The position numbers were made by a program, and so were the translations under genes. The notes under the pieces are model-generated. The model did not search any database. It saw nothing but the letters and a program-made list of their open reading frames with translations, and had not been told where the DNA came from. From Hyphomicrobiales bacterium (GTDB lineage Bacteria; Pseudomonadota; Alphaproteobacteria; Rhizobiales; Devosiaceae), in contig SEEL01000035.1 in the NCBI GenBank assembly GCA_004144345.1, forward strand, positions 1 through 38,797: 38,797 nt of DNA, given 5' to 3'. Below, one piece after another: positions 1-10,227 of this stretch; position 1 is the stretch's first letter, and the number at the start of each line of letters is the position of its first letter.

Positions 1-2
1 CC

Positions 3-150
3 ACCATGCTTCGCATGGTCCCCCCTCCCCACAAGGGGGAGGGAGACCCGACTGCGAGACCGGCGGCCCCGACTGACGGATCGGGGGCTTGGTGCTAAAG
101 TCGGCACTGTCATCCCTCCCCACCGGGGAGGAAGGACCGGCGAAGCCGGT
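3..150. repeat. REP/BIME-like inverted palindrome pair
   Basis: Two palindromic modules face each other. Module 1 has the stem ACCATGC-ttc-GCATGGT (3-19) followed by CCCTCCCC/GGGGAGGG (23-30 with 36-43). Module 2 has CCTCCCC-acc-GGGGAGG (115-131) followed by ACCGGC-gaa-GCCGGT (136-150). The order and the loop sequence (ttc against gaa) are reversed between them, so together they form an inverted pair. This is typical of extragenic palindromic repeats in high-GC alphaproteobacteria. The DUF559 gene begins 12 bp after module 2. Confidence 0.65.
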
Positions 151-162
151 GGGTGGGGGTCG

Positions 163-501
163 ATGAGCGTTCAGCGGGCACGATCGCTGCGACGGCGCAT
201 GTCGCCAGTGGAAGCGCGGGTGTGGAACCTGCTGCGTATGGCGCCTCTCTCGGAGCTGCACTTCCGGCGCCAGGTACCGATCGGTCCCTACTATGCCGAC
301 TTCGCGTCGCATGGTGCCAAACTCATCATCGAGATCGACGGCAGCCAGCACGGCACGGATGCTGCCATGGCCTATGATGCCCGCCGCGACACCTACCTCA
401 TGAGCCAGGGCTACCGGGTGATCCGGCTCACGACGCTGGACGTCCTCGACAATCTCGCGGGTATTTCCGAACTGCTGATGGCGGAACTTCCACTGCCCTA
501 G
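163..501 (+). CDS. DUF559 domain protein (endonuclease-fold)
   Basis: A 112-residue protein of the DUF559 family, which has a restriction-endonuclease-like (Vsr/PD-(D/E)XK-type) fold. Visible family hallmarks are an Arg-rich N-terminus (RARSLRRRMS), FRRQVPIGPYYADF with the conserved Asp, LIIEIDGSQH with the core E-x-D-G and His, and a C-terminal GYRVIRL strand. The ATG at 163 follows a GGGGGT stretch that belongs to the upstream palindromic repeat, so the repeat may supply the ribosome-binding site. The length is normal for the family. Its cellular role is unknown; DUF559 genes often sit beside extragenic repeats, as here. It converges on the DUF2336 gene across a bidirectional terminator. 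Confidence 0.85.
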   Translation: MSVQRARSLRRRMSPVEARVWNLLRMAPLSELHFRRQVPIGPYYADFASHGAKLIIEIDGSQHGTDAAMAYDARRDTYLMSQGYRVIRLTTLDVLDNLAGISELLMAELPLP

Positions 502-508
502 AAACAAA

Positions 509-540
509 ACGGCGGCCTTGGGAGCCGCCGTGAGTTTTTT
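509..540. terminator. Bidirectional Rho-independent terminator
   Basis: An 8-bp stem ACGGCGGC (509-516) pairs with GCCGCCGT (524-531). It is followed by gagTTTTTT on the + strand and preceded by a run that reads TTTTGTTTC on the - strand. It lies between the convergent DUF559 and DUF2336 genes and can serve both. Confidence 0.85.
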
Positions 541-558
541 GGAGGTCGACAGTTTTGG

Positions 559-1680
559 TCAGGCGACACGGTCTTCCGTGGCCTGGCGGCGGCGGAAGGC
601 GTGGGTGCGCCAGAGTTCGAAGATGCCGGCGGCTTCTTCCTGGCTCAGGGCTTCGTAGCGCCGGCGGACATTGGTCTTGTCCGCTTCGGTGGGAAGGTCG
701 CGCCACGGCATGGTGGCGACGGCCGCCTCGAACAGATCGGGCGCGAGGTTGAGCGCGCGGAGCGCCACCGTGACGGCGACGTAATCCTGCATGGCGAGCC
801 ATTTCACCAGCACTTCGGGCGACACGTTGAGCATCACCGTCAGCGCCGCGGCGACATGGTGGCCATAGCCGAAGCGGGTGAAGCGGATCAGCGAGCGTTC
901 GTCGAGCTGCTTGCGATCGCTGAGGGCCTTCACCTGATTGTAGGCGACCTTCCACTCCTGGCTCGAGAAGCCGGCGCGGTTGCGCATGCGGTTGTAGACG
1001 ACGGCGTTGACCTTGCCGGCGGTCACCGGATCGAGCGCCTTGTTCGGGGTGAGGCCTTCGAGGACCTTCTGGCCGGCGGCGTTGATCTGGCCGCGCAGCG
1101 AGCCCCAGTCGATATCGCTGCGACCGCGCAGGTTCGCGGCGAGACCGGCATCGGTGGTGGCGCGGGCGACGAGCTTTTCAACCGTCACCGGGCCAAGTTC
1201 GGCCGAGGGGTTGGCGGCGAGACGGGCGACCGAGGGCGCGCCGCCATGTTCGGCGATGGCATCGCCGACGCGCTCCGGAACGGTGTTCCGGCCGGCGATG
1301 GCGACGCGATGCGCTTCGGATTGATTGGAGACGATCTCGATGAGGTCGTCGTCGCTCAGCACATTGGAGAATTCGAGCAGCGGCGCGGCCACTTCGATAT
1401 CGTCATTGGCGAGCTTGGCGACCACATTGCCCGGCGCCCGGTCGAGCGGCGCGAGAAGCTTTGCCACATGGGTCCGGGCCTGGACCTCGACGAGTTCGGC
1501 CAATTGGCACAGCACTTCGTCATATTGCGCGACCTGCTCATCGTCGCAACGGTCCGACACGTAGGAATAGAGCTGCGCCATGTTGCGGAACAGCTGGTCC
1601 CGCTCCACCACATTGGCATCGCCGTTGAGAACACGGAACGTCGAGAACGCCCGCTGGGTGTCTTCCATTTCTTGCGCCAC
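559..1680 (-). CDS. DUF2336 domain-containing protein
   Basis: A 373-residue soluble protein that matches the DUF2336 family, which is largely alphaproteobacterial and of unknown function. It is almost wholly alpha-helical with HEAT-like helical pairs. Visible family-type segments are PLLEFSNVLSDDDLIEIV near residue 100, then EAHRVAIAGRNTVPERVGDAI and PSVARLAANPSAEL. No signal peptide or membrane segment is seen. The start is a GTG at 1680 preceded by GGGAG seven bases upstream; an ATG four codons inside is the alternative. It is transcribed as a single gene and ends at the shared terminator. Confidence is good for the family and nil for function. Confidence 0.8.
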   Translation of the reverse strand: MAQEMEDTQRAFSTFRVLNGDANVVERDQLFRNMAQLYSYVSDRCDDEQVAQYDEVLCQLAELVEVQARTHVAKLLAPLDRAPGNVVAKLANDDIEVAAPLLEFSNVLSDDDLIEIVSNQSEAHRVAIAGRNTVPERVGDAIAEHGGAPSVARLAANPSAELGPVTVEKLVARATTDAGLAANLRGRSDIDWGSLRGQINAAGQKVLEGLTPNKALDPVTAGKVNAVVYNRMRNRAGFSSQEWKVAYNQVKALSDRKQLDERSLIRFTRFGYGHHVAAALTVMLNVSPEVLVKWLAMQDYVAVTVALRALNLAPDLFEAAVATMPWRDLPTEADKTNVRRRYEALSQEEAAGIFELWRTHAFRRRQATEDRVA

Positions 1681-1794
1681 TTTTGCACTCCCGGCTTCTG
1701 CCGCTGTGAGGAGGAGAGTGGCATGCCCATCGGTGTGGCGATTGAAGGCACCGGCGGTGATTTGAATAAAATTCTATCGATCCGGGCAAGCAAA

Positions 1795-1823
1795 GGGCCC
1801 GTCTCCGGCGGGAGAACGGGCCC
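1795..1823 (-). terminator. Probable katG terminator hairpin
   Basis: GGGCCCGT(T)CTCC-type inverted repeat (1795-1806 with about 1810-1823), 64 bp downstream of the katG stop. On the - strand it is followed by TTTGCTTGCC, so the T tract is weak. It is a likely terminator or transcript-end stabiliser. Confidence 0.5.
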
Positions 1824-1886
1824 AGTTCCTACGCAATCGTTAAGGCCGGGATCGGGGCGGCACCGCCGCCCTGCCCCGCCGCGTGC

Positions 1887-4183
<2,297 letters not shown>

Positions 4184-4185
<2 letters not shown>

Positions 4186-5080
4186 GGCAGTCAATTTCAC
4201 CCTCAAACAGCTCCGTTACGCCGCCGCCGTCGCCCAGACCGGTCATTTCGGCCGCGCCGCGGCGCTCCTCCATGTCACCCAGCCGGCGCTCAGCCAGCAG
4301 ATCCAGGCCCTCGAAGCGCTGTGCGGCGGCACCCTGTTCGACCGCCTCGCGCGCGGTGTCAGGCTGACCCCCTTCGGCGCCGAATTCCTTGATCTGGCGC
4401 AAGGCGTGCTGAATGCGGCCGACCGCCTGTCGATTCTGGTCGAGACGCAGGCCGGCCGCCCGGCCCGGCCGCTCCGCTTCGGCATCATCCCGACGGTCGC
4501 GCCCTATCTGCTGCCGACGATGTTTCCGGCGCTGACCGACCAATTGCCGGGCGTCCGCTTCGCCATCTCCGAGAACCGCACCGACCCGCTGCTCGACGGG
4601 CTGGCCTCGGGCGCGCTCGACCTGGCGCTGATCGCCAGCGACCCCAGGCCGGGCGGCCCGCGGCTCGCCACCGAGCCGCTGTTCCACGACGATTTCGTGC
4701 TGGCGACGGCGGCCGACGATGCCGGGCGGCCCGAGCCTGTGCCGCTCGGCACCATGGATACGAGCCGCATGCTGCTGCTCGACGAGGGTCATTGCTTCCG
4801 CGACCAGGCGCTCGCCGCCTGCGGGCTCAGCGCCGACAGCGCCCGCACCTTTGCCGCCACCTCGCTCTCGACCATCGTCGAGTTCGTCGCCAACGGCCAG
4901 GGCATCACGCTGTTGCCGGAAATTGCGCTGCGCAAGGAGACGGCGGGCGATCGCATCCAGATCCACCGCCTCGCCTCCCCAGGCGCGGGCCGCCTGCTGC
5001 AGCTGGTCTGGCGCGAGGCCTCGCCCTATGGGGAGTTGTTCCGCCAGATCGCCGGCATCGTGCGCGGCGCGCAGCCCTAG
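4184..5080 (+). CDS. oxyR: LysR-family peroxide sensor OxyR
   Basis: A 298-residue LysR-type regulator. The N-terminal winged HTH reads LKQLRYAAAVAQTGHFGRAA, then HVTQPALSQQIQALE; an effector domain follows. The redox pair that defines OxyR is present: Cys204 in DEGHCFRDQAL and Cys213 in AACGLSAD, nine residues apart as in E. coli OxyR (199/208). It should sense hydrogen peroxide through disulfide formation and activate the divergent katG. Its stop overlaps the converging MOSC gene by 4 bp. Confidence 0.95.
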
Positions 5081-5667
5081 GCGGTATAGAGCCCCTGCTC
5101 CCAGACACGAATCCTGGCGACGTCGCCGGGGCGGATCTCGCCCTCGCGTTCGACCCAGCCCAGAATGCCGCGCTTGTATTTGGCGGCCTTGACGAAGCCG
5201 AACTCGATATCGGCGCGGCCGGCGAAATTGGCGGCGATGGCGGCGCCCGATTTGCGGCACGGGCCATTGTCGCCATCGATGCGGATGGTGGCGCCCGAGG
5301 GGAACATCAAAATCGAACGCGGCGGCAAGAGGCTGAGCTGCGGCACGCCCTCGAGCAGCAGATTGCCGCCGATCCATTCGGGCCTGAGTTCGGGGATTAA
5401 GAGCGCGGCCGCGACTTCGGCCAGCTCCTCGACCGACAGCAGCGACAGCTGGCGTTCGTTGCGCATCGGCGTGCCGCGCGGATACCACGGCTCGCGCGGC
5501 CCGCTCTGGCGATAGAGCCCGGCGTGGCGGTCGCCCACAATGCCCTCATAGGTCAGCTGCAGCACATCGAGCGGCTCGGAGACGAACGTGCCATGTGGCG
5601 CCCAATAGAGGCCGCGGACGATCGCTTCGATGGTGCGGGCAGCAAGGCGTTCCGGCACGGCGCTCAT
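5077..5667 (-). CDS. MOSC domain-containing protein
   Basis: A 196-residue MOSC (MoCo sulfurase C-terminal) domain protein. MOSC proteins bind sulfur or molybdopterin-type cofactors through a conserved Cys, seen here in DGDNGPCRKSG. Other family segments are EGIVGDRHAG near residue 40, NERQLSLLS, and RGILGWVEREGEIRPGD near the C-terminus. There is no signal peptide. The start ATG at 5667 overlaps the stop of the upstream rarD-like gene as ATGA, so the two genes are probably translationally coupled. The substrate is unknown. It could contribute to molybdenum-cofactor traffic, since a molybdopterin oxidoreductase lies elsewhere in the window, but that is inference. Confidence 0.85.
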   Translation of the reverse strand: MSAVPERLAARTIEAIVRGLYWAPHGTFVSEPLDVLQLTYEGIVGDRHAGLYRQSGPREPWYPRGTPMRNERQLSLLSVEELAEVAAALLIPELRPEWIGGNLLLEGVPQLSLLPPRSILMFPSGATIRIDGDNGPCRKSGAAIAANFAGRADIEFGFVKAAKYKRGILGWVEREGEIRPGDVARIRVWEQGLYTA

Positions 5668-6602
5668 CCGGTTCGGGGCCGCCTCAGGAACGAGTCAGCC
5701 GAATAGACCGCCAGTGATAGCCAGATCAGCCCGAAGCTCAACAGCTGGACCCCGTTGATCGGCTCGCGGAACAGCGTGATGGCGAGCAGGAACGCGATCG
5801 ACGGGCTCAGATATTGCAGCATGCCGATGGTGGTGAGCCTGAGCCGCTGCACCGCATAGGCGAACATCAGCAGCGGCAGCGCCGTACCCGGCCCGAGCAG
5901 CAGCAGGAGGACGAGGTGCCCGGGGTCCGCATGGAGCCCCACGCCGCCATCGCGGATGAAAATGAAGGCGAGATAGGCCACCGCCACCGGCAGCATCACC
6001 AGCGTTTCAACAAACAGCCCGGGCGCCGAGCTGACCTTGGCGGTCTTGCGGAAATAGCCATAGGCGCCGAAGCTGAGCGCGAGGCCCAGCGCCACATAGG
6101 GAATGCGCCCGATACCGAAGGCCTGGATGACGATGGCGACGCAGGCCACCGCGATCGCCAGCCATTGCAGGCGGTTCTGCCGCTCGCCCAGCAGCAGCAT
6201 GCCGATGGCGACGTTGACCAGCGGGTTGATGAAATAGCCAAAGCTCGCTTCGAGCAGCATGCCGCTCTCGACCGCCCAGACGAAGAGCAGCCAATTGCCC
6301 GCGAGCAGCACCGACGAAATGATCATGCTGCGCAGGGTCGGCCAGTCGCGCAGCGCCACGCCCACTTCGCTGAAACGGCGGCTGGCGGCGAGGATGATGC
6401 CGACGACGACCAGCGAGGCGATGGTGCGGTCGGCCACGATGGTGACCGAGCCGATATCCTGCAGCGCCTTGAAGAGGAGCGGCAGGAAGCCCCACAGCAG
6501 ATAGCAGACGAGACCGACGATCAGGCCGGAGCGCGCATCGCCCGCCGGACGGGCCGGCGGGGCTTGATCGAGGGTCGTTTCGGGGAGCGTAGCCAAAATC
6601 AC
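5664..6602 (-). CDS. rarD: RarD-like EamA family permease
   Basis: An inner-membrane permease of about 312 residues with ten hydrophobic segments in two EamA halves. It matches RarD: GLVCYLLWGFLPLLFKAL in helix 1, DRTIAS, then ALNWLLFVWAVESG-like AGNWLLFVWAVESG, SFGYFINPLVNV, and a C-terminal LQYLSPSIAFLLAI. The transported substrate is not known for most members. The start is uncertain: a GTG at 6602 is chosen because it leaves a short N-terminal tail before helix 1. A TTG at 6665 would extend the protein without a recognisable ribosome-binding site. The 3' end overlaps the MOSC gene by 4 bp. Confidence 0.85.
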   Translation of the reverse strand: MILATLPETTLDQAPPARPAGDARSGLIVGLVCYLLWGFLPLLFKALQDIGSVTIVADRTIASLVVVGIILAASRRFSEVGVALRDWPTLRSMIISSVLLAGNWLLFVWAVESGMLLEASFGYFINPLVNVAIGMLLLGERQNRLQWLAIAVACVAIVIQAFGIGRIPYVALGLALSFGAYGYFRKTAKVSSAPGLFVETLVMLPVAVAYLAFIFIRDGGVGLHADPGHLVLLLLLGPGTALPLLMFAYAVQRLRLTTIGMLQYLSPSIAFLLAITLFREPINGVQLLSFGLIWLSLAVYSADSFLRRPRTG

Positions 6603-6755
6603 ATGCCGCGGTGGCCCGCGGTCCTTCGAGGGGGCTTCTAGCAAGAGCCGCCCCGGCGCGGCCAATCATTCTTTTTGATCCAACTCATGGCGGAAGCTGA
6701 TCGATGCGACCATTTGAAGGATGGGTGCGTTCTGATCCCGACACAGAGGAGAACC

Positions 6756-7211
6756 ATGATGAAGCCCACCATCACCTGGATCGTGATTGCCGATGGCAAT
6801 GAGGCGAAGATTTTCGAGCATGGCGGACCGGGCAAAGGCCTCCACGCCCTCGGCGATCTGCATTTCAGGCAGGAGCCGCTCAAGGCCGGGGAGATCATGG
6901 CCGACAAGCCGGGCCGCAGCTATTCCTCCGCCGCCCCGGGCTCGCGCTCCAGCATGGAATATTCCTCCGACCCCGTGGCGGTGCGCGAACGCCGCTTCGT
7001 CGAAAAGCTCGCCGATGTGCTGGAAGAAAAGCGCCGCGAGGGGAAGTTCGACCGCCTCGTGATCGCCGCCGCCCCCGCCGCCCTCGGCGACATCCGCCCT
7101 GCCCTCACCGACGCGGTCAAGCAGACCATCCTCGCCGAACTGCCCAAGGATCTGACCAACGTCCCGACGCCGAAACTCACGGCACATTTCGACGATTTAA
7201 TCGCCGTGTAA
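6756..7211 (+). CDS. Host attachment (Host_attach, AtsE-like) protein
   Basis: A 151-residue protein of the Host_attach family (named after a plant-attachment gene in Agrobacterium; related to the bacterial eRF1-like fold). Visible signature: ITWIVIADGNEAKIFEHGG at the N-terminus, a central basic and Ser-rich stretch, RFVEKLADVLEEKRREGKFD, LVIAAAPAALGDIRPALT, then the C-terminal ILAELPKDLTNVP. The real molecular role is unsettled. The start is ATG 6756 (or the adjacent ATG 6759), placed by AGAGGAGA at 6745-6752. It is a lone + strand gene that ends 33 bp before the converging TIR gene. Confidence 0.88.
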   Translation: MMKPTITWIVIADGNEAKIFEHGGPGKGLHALGDLHFRQEPLKAGEIMADKPGRSYSSAAPGSRSSMEYSSDPVAVRERRFVEKLADVLEEKRREGKFDRLVIAAAPAALGDIRPALTDAVKQTILAELPKDLTNVPTPKLTAHFDDLIAV

Positions 7212-7244
7212 GCGCGCTCGGGCCGCCGTCAGCGGCGGTCCGAT

Positions 7245-8852
7245 CTATCGCGTAGCGAAGCGCCTGACCTCGCCGGTGTGACCATCGGCGTAGGTGAACT
7301 GCGCATAGACATAGTCGTGCTGGCCGGGGAACTGCAGGTCGAGACCGCAGAGGCCATAATAGGCGTCGGGACAGTCCCTGCCGCCCTCGAAGCTCCTGTT
7401 CATGGCGCTCGGTGACGTGCCGTAGACCGCGCGGACGATGCCCCGCCAATTGTTCTGGACCTGGCACTCGACGCCCTCGATCTTGGGACCGGGCGAGTTG
7501 AAATCATTGTTGGGCCACCAGTTGGACGCGTAGCAGCTCAGGGCGCGCGCCTCATCCCAGTACTGCTCCCATTCGCCGATCTCGAGCCGTGTCCGGTCAA
7601 TCACGAAGTCCGACTTGCCAACGCTCTGGTCGAAGCGATCGACCAGCTCGATCGCCAGCGTGTCGTCTGCCGGCCAGCTTTGGTCGAGCGGGAAAGTGAT
7701 CATCTGCCGGTCATCGGCCTCATAGGGCGCCATGAACCCGTCGCCGAAATCGATGCGGTAGGTTTTGATCGTCCGGCTGGTTACCGCGCGCAAACGCATG
7801 GTCCCGCGATCGAGCGCGGCGATCATCCGGAACTTGCCGGTGCCGCCATCCACTGGTCCCGCAACGAGCGAATTGGAGAGATCGCCACTGCCGACGTCAT
7901 CGAGAATTGCCTTGGTCTTGATGCCTTCGAGGTCGAACTCGTAGCGGAATGGCCCCGCCTTCGTGCCGTCGCTGAAGCGGAACTCGAGCCAGATCGCATT
8001 GGTCGGCGGATCTTCGAGCAGGATCACCGCTTCGCTGCGGTGCGAGCGCTCGAAGAACTTCCCGTCCAGCGAATAATAGGTCTCATAGCCGATGTAGCGG
8101 GCACCGATCCGGCTGGAAATGTAGAAGCCCCAATGCGTGTCATTGTAGGCGACGTTCGGCTCGAAATAGTCCGCCTGCAAATATTCGTCCTGGGGCGGAA
8201 CCGGCTCCTCGCTCGGCAGCGGCGGCTCGGACGAGGGCTGCTCGGAAATCACCGTGTCGGGGATAGGCACGCTGGGCTCGACAGTGCGCGAGAAGAAGGG
8301 CGCTGCGGCAAACACCGCCACCGCAATCACGACCGCCGCGACACCGGCCAGCCCGCCCCAGAGCAGCAGCGGCCGCCGCACCGGCGCGTTCGGGGGCGCG
8401 CCATGCCGCTCATGCTTGGGCACCGTAAAGGGTGTGGTGGCGCCCGACTTTGCATGCTCGATCCGGTCGTTGACGGCCGCCAGCAATTGCCGGAACCCGG
8501 CCGCGCCCGCATCGCCGTTCCAGCGCTTGAGATCTAGCATGTGGATGCTGTGGTAGAGCATAGGCAGCGCGTCGATGGCGACGTCGTCGATCAGTACAGG
8601 CAGGGTCGAGTGCCGCTTGCGCGCAATCTCGGCTTCGGCGCGCACCCAGTCCGACGCCACGGAATGCCGCGACCACAAGACGATCGCCACGGGCGCCTCG
8701 TGCAGCGCCTGGTGAATCTGATCCTCGAACCGCCGGCCGCCTTCCATTTCGGCGTCCCACCAGACGTCATAGCCCTGCGCCTCGAGGTGCCCGGCGAGCG
8801 TGCGCGCGAGTTCGAGGTCGCGACGGCTGTAGGAAATGAAGATCTGCGTCAC
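7245..8852 (-). CDS. Membrane-anchored TIR domain protein
   Basis: A 535-residue three-part protein. Residues 1-130 form a TIR domain: FISYSRRD at the start, GYDVWWDAEMEGG, then VLWSRHSVASDWVRAEAEIA, in which Glu73 is at the position of the catalytic Glu of NAD-cleaving TIRs. Residues 162-184 form one membrane helix (LLLWGGLAGVAAVVIAVAVF). After a Pro/Glu-rich linker, residues about 225-535 form a beta-rich domain with five Cys in its last part (SCYASN, VECQVQ, RDCPDAYYGLCG), expected to lie in the periplasm. This layout suggests an envelope signal passed to a cytoplasmic TIR. It lies downstream of two exported proteins on the same strand. I do not recognise the C-terminal domain. Confidence 0.8.
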   Translation of the reverse strand: MTQIFISYSRRDLELARTLAGHLEAQGYDVWWDAEMEGGRRFEDQIHQALHEAPVAIVLWSRHSVASDWVRAEAEIARKRHSTLPVLIDDVAIDALPMLYHSIHMLDLKRWNGDAGAAGFRQLLAAVNDRIEHAKSGATTPFTVPKHERHGAPPNAPVRRPLLLWGGLAGVAAVVIAVAVFAAAPFFSRTVEPSVPIPDTVISEQPSSEPPLPSEEPVPPQDEYLQADYFEPNVAYNDTHWGFYISSRIGARYIGYETYYSLDGKFFERSHRSEAVILLEDPPTNAIWLEFRFSDGTKAGPFRYEFDLEGIKTKAILDDVGSGDLSNSLVAGPVDGGTGKFRMIAALDRGTMRLRAVTSRTIKTYRIDFGDGFMAPYEADDRQMITFPLDQSWPADDTLAIELVDRFDQSVGKSDFVIDRTRLEIGEWEQYWDEARALSCYASNWWPNNDFNSPGPKIEGVECQVQNNWRGIVRAVYGTSPSAMNRSFEGGRDCPDAYYGLCGLDLQFPGQHDYVYAQFTYADGHTGEVRRFATR

Positions 8853-9029
8853 CGGCGTCCGTCCCCCAGCAAGCGCCGGTCAGCCGAAGACCCGCAGGGG
8901 CGCAGTCGAAGCGCCGCCGGGCAATGAGATGAGCAACAGGTAATCCCCCAACACGATCAGGGTAATGGGCCATGGCCGTGCGGATCGTGCAAGTGCAAAT
9001 GGCGGAGACGGAGCAGCGCCTGGGAAGCC

Positions 9030-10160
9030 CTAGAGTCCGATATCCATTTCGCGCGGCGGGTCCAGCAGGCGCGATTCCTCCGCCGGTTCACCCAGTTGCA
9101 GTGTCGCAAGGAACGCCTGCAGGCGGATGGCAGCGGCAAAACTGTCGGCGGTCTTGCTGTAGCCGATGATCTGCAGCGCCCCGAGCGCCGGATCGGAATA
9201 ATAGTTGTTCTGGAACATCAGCAGCATGCCATCGACTTTGACGTTGTAGACGATGACGTCGAACTCCCGGCCCAAAATGCTGGCATGGCGTTCGCTGAGC
9301 ACCTGCACATCGGCCTCTGCCCCATCGGCGCCCTTGATGGCATTGTCGATGATGGCGTCGCGAAACGCCTGCTGGCTGAACGACTCCTGCTCGGTGACCA
9401 GCATGAGGCCGAAGGAATCGTCCTCGAGGCCGAAGACGAATTCCTGCGCGCCCGTGCCCGCCACCTCGACGAAATCGTGCGCCACGCAGGCTTCGAGCGC
9501 GATGGTGCGGCTCTCGATCGGGCGGCAGCCAGCCGTGGCCACGCCGCTCAGCGCAATCGGCGGCTTCGCGAGCAGCGCATCGAGTTCAGCGAAGTCGCGG
9601 CTCGGCGTCCGGTCGATGCCGAGATCGGCCAGTTCCCTTGTCGAGAACACATACATCGAGTCCGGCGGCGTGCGGAGCATCTCGGAAACGACCTCATGCC
9701 GCACGCCGAATTCGTTCAGCGCGTCGAGCACGTCGGACAGCGCGATCTGCGTGCCCACCACATCGAAATCGTCATCGGGGCCATAGACCTGATGCACGCC
9801 CAGCTCGCCCACCGCCTTGCGGTTGGCGCCGGCGAGAAACACATAGGCGCAGGCCGAGTAGCAGCCCGAGCCGGCCGGCACATAGGTATCGAGCCCGCGC
9901 TCGCTGATCTCGTGCGCGATGAGCAGCGCCTGCTCGACAAGACCGCCATCGCTGTTGAGCACCAGTGTCGTCACCTCGGGCCGCTTGCGCAGCGCGCGAA
10001 GGAAATCGAGCGCCGCGGCATCTTCGATGGTGCGGTCGAGATAGAGGGTGCGCGGATCGTCATCGCTCAGCCGGAACGGCCCGATCGTCTCCGCCTGCAC
10101 GGGCAGCGCGGCCAGCGCCATGAGGACCAGCGCCGCGAGGATTTTCCACTTTGCGACCAA
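9030..10160 (-). CDS. Periplasmic ClpP/SppA-like serine hydrolase with extra domain
   Basis: A 376-residue exported protein. The signal peptide is residues 1-23, ending PVQA. Residues 30-200 have a ClpP/crotonase-like fold, with the strand motif LVLNSDGG (67-73), the likely nucleophile Ser102 in GSGCYSACAYVFLAG, His123 in LGVHQVYG, and possibly Asp179 in ELADLGI. This resembles the COG3904 group of predicted periplasmic proteins. Residues 211-360 form a second domain nearly duplicated in the upstream gene (both contain GTGAQEFVFG). The TTG at 10160 is preferred: it has GGGAG five bases upstream and places the signal peptide at the N-terminus. A GTG at 10196 lies in the loop of an intergenic hairpin. 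Confidence 0.78.
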   Translation of the reverse strand: MVAKWKILAALVLMALAALPVQAETIGPFRLSDDDPRTLYLDRTIEDAAALDFLRALRKRPEVTTLVLNSDGGLVEQALLIAHEISERGLDTYVPAGSGCYSACAYVFLAGANRKAVGELGVHQVYGPDDDFDVVGTQIALSDVLDALNEFGVRHEVVSEMLRTPPDSMYVFSTRELADLGIDRTPSRDFAELDALLAKPPIALSGVATAGCRPIESRTIALEACVAHDFVEVAGTGAQEFVFGLEDDSFGLMLVTEQESFSQQAFRDAIIDNAIKGADGAEADVQVLSERHASILGREFDVIVYNVKVDGMLLMFQNNYYSDPALGALQIIGYSKTADSFAAAIRLQAFLATLQLGEPAEESRLLDPPREMDIGL

Positions 10161-10186
10161 TCTCGCTCCCTGACGCCCGAAGGGGG

Positions 10187-10211
10187 AGCGGATCACTGGC
10201 CCGCTCCCTGT
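10187..10211 (-). other. Intercistronic hairpin
   Basis: GGGAGCGG and CCGCTCCC form a perfect 8-bp stem around a nine-base loop, between the small secreted protein gene (stop 10228) and the ClpP-like gene. There is no T tract. It may stabilise or attenuate the transcript. The loop contains a GTG in frame with the downstream gene. Confidence 0.55.
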
Positions 10212-10227
10212 TGCCTGCGGCGGGCGC

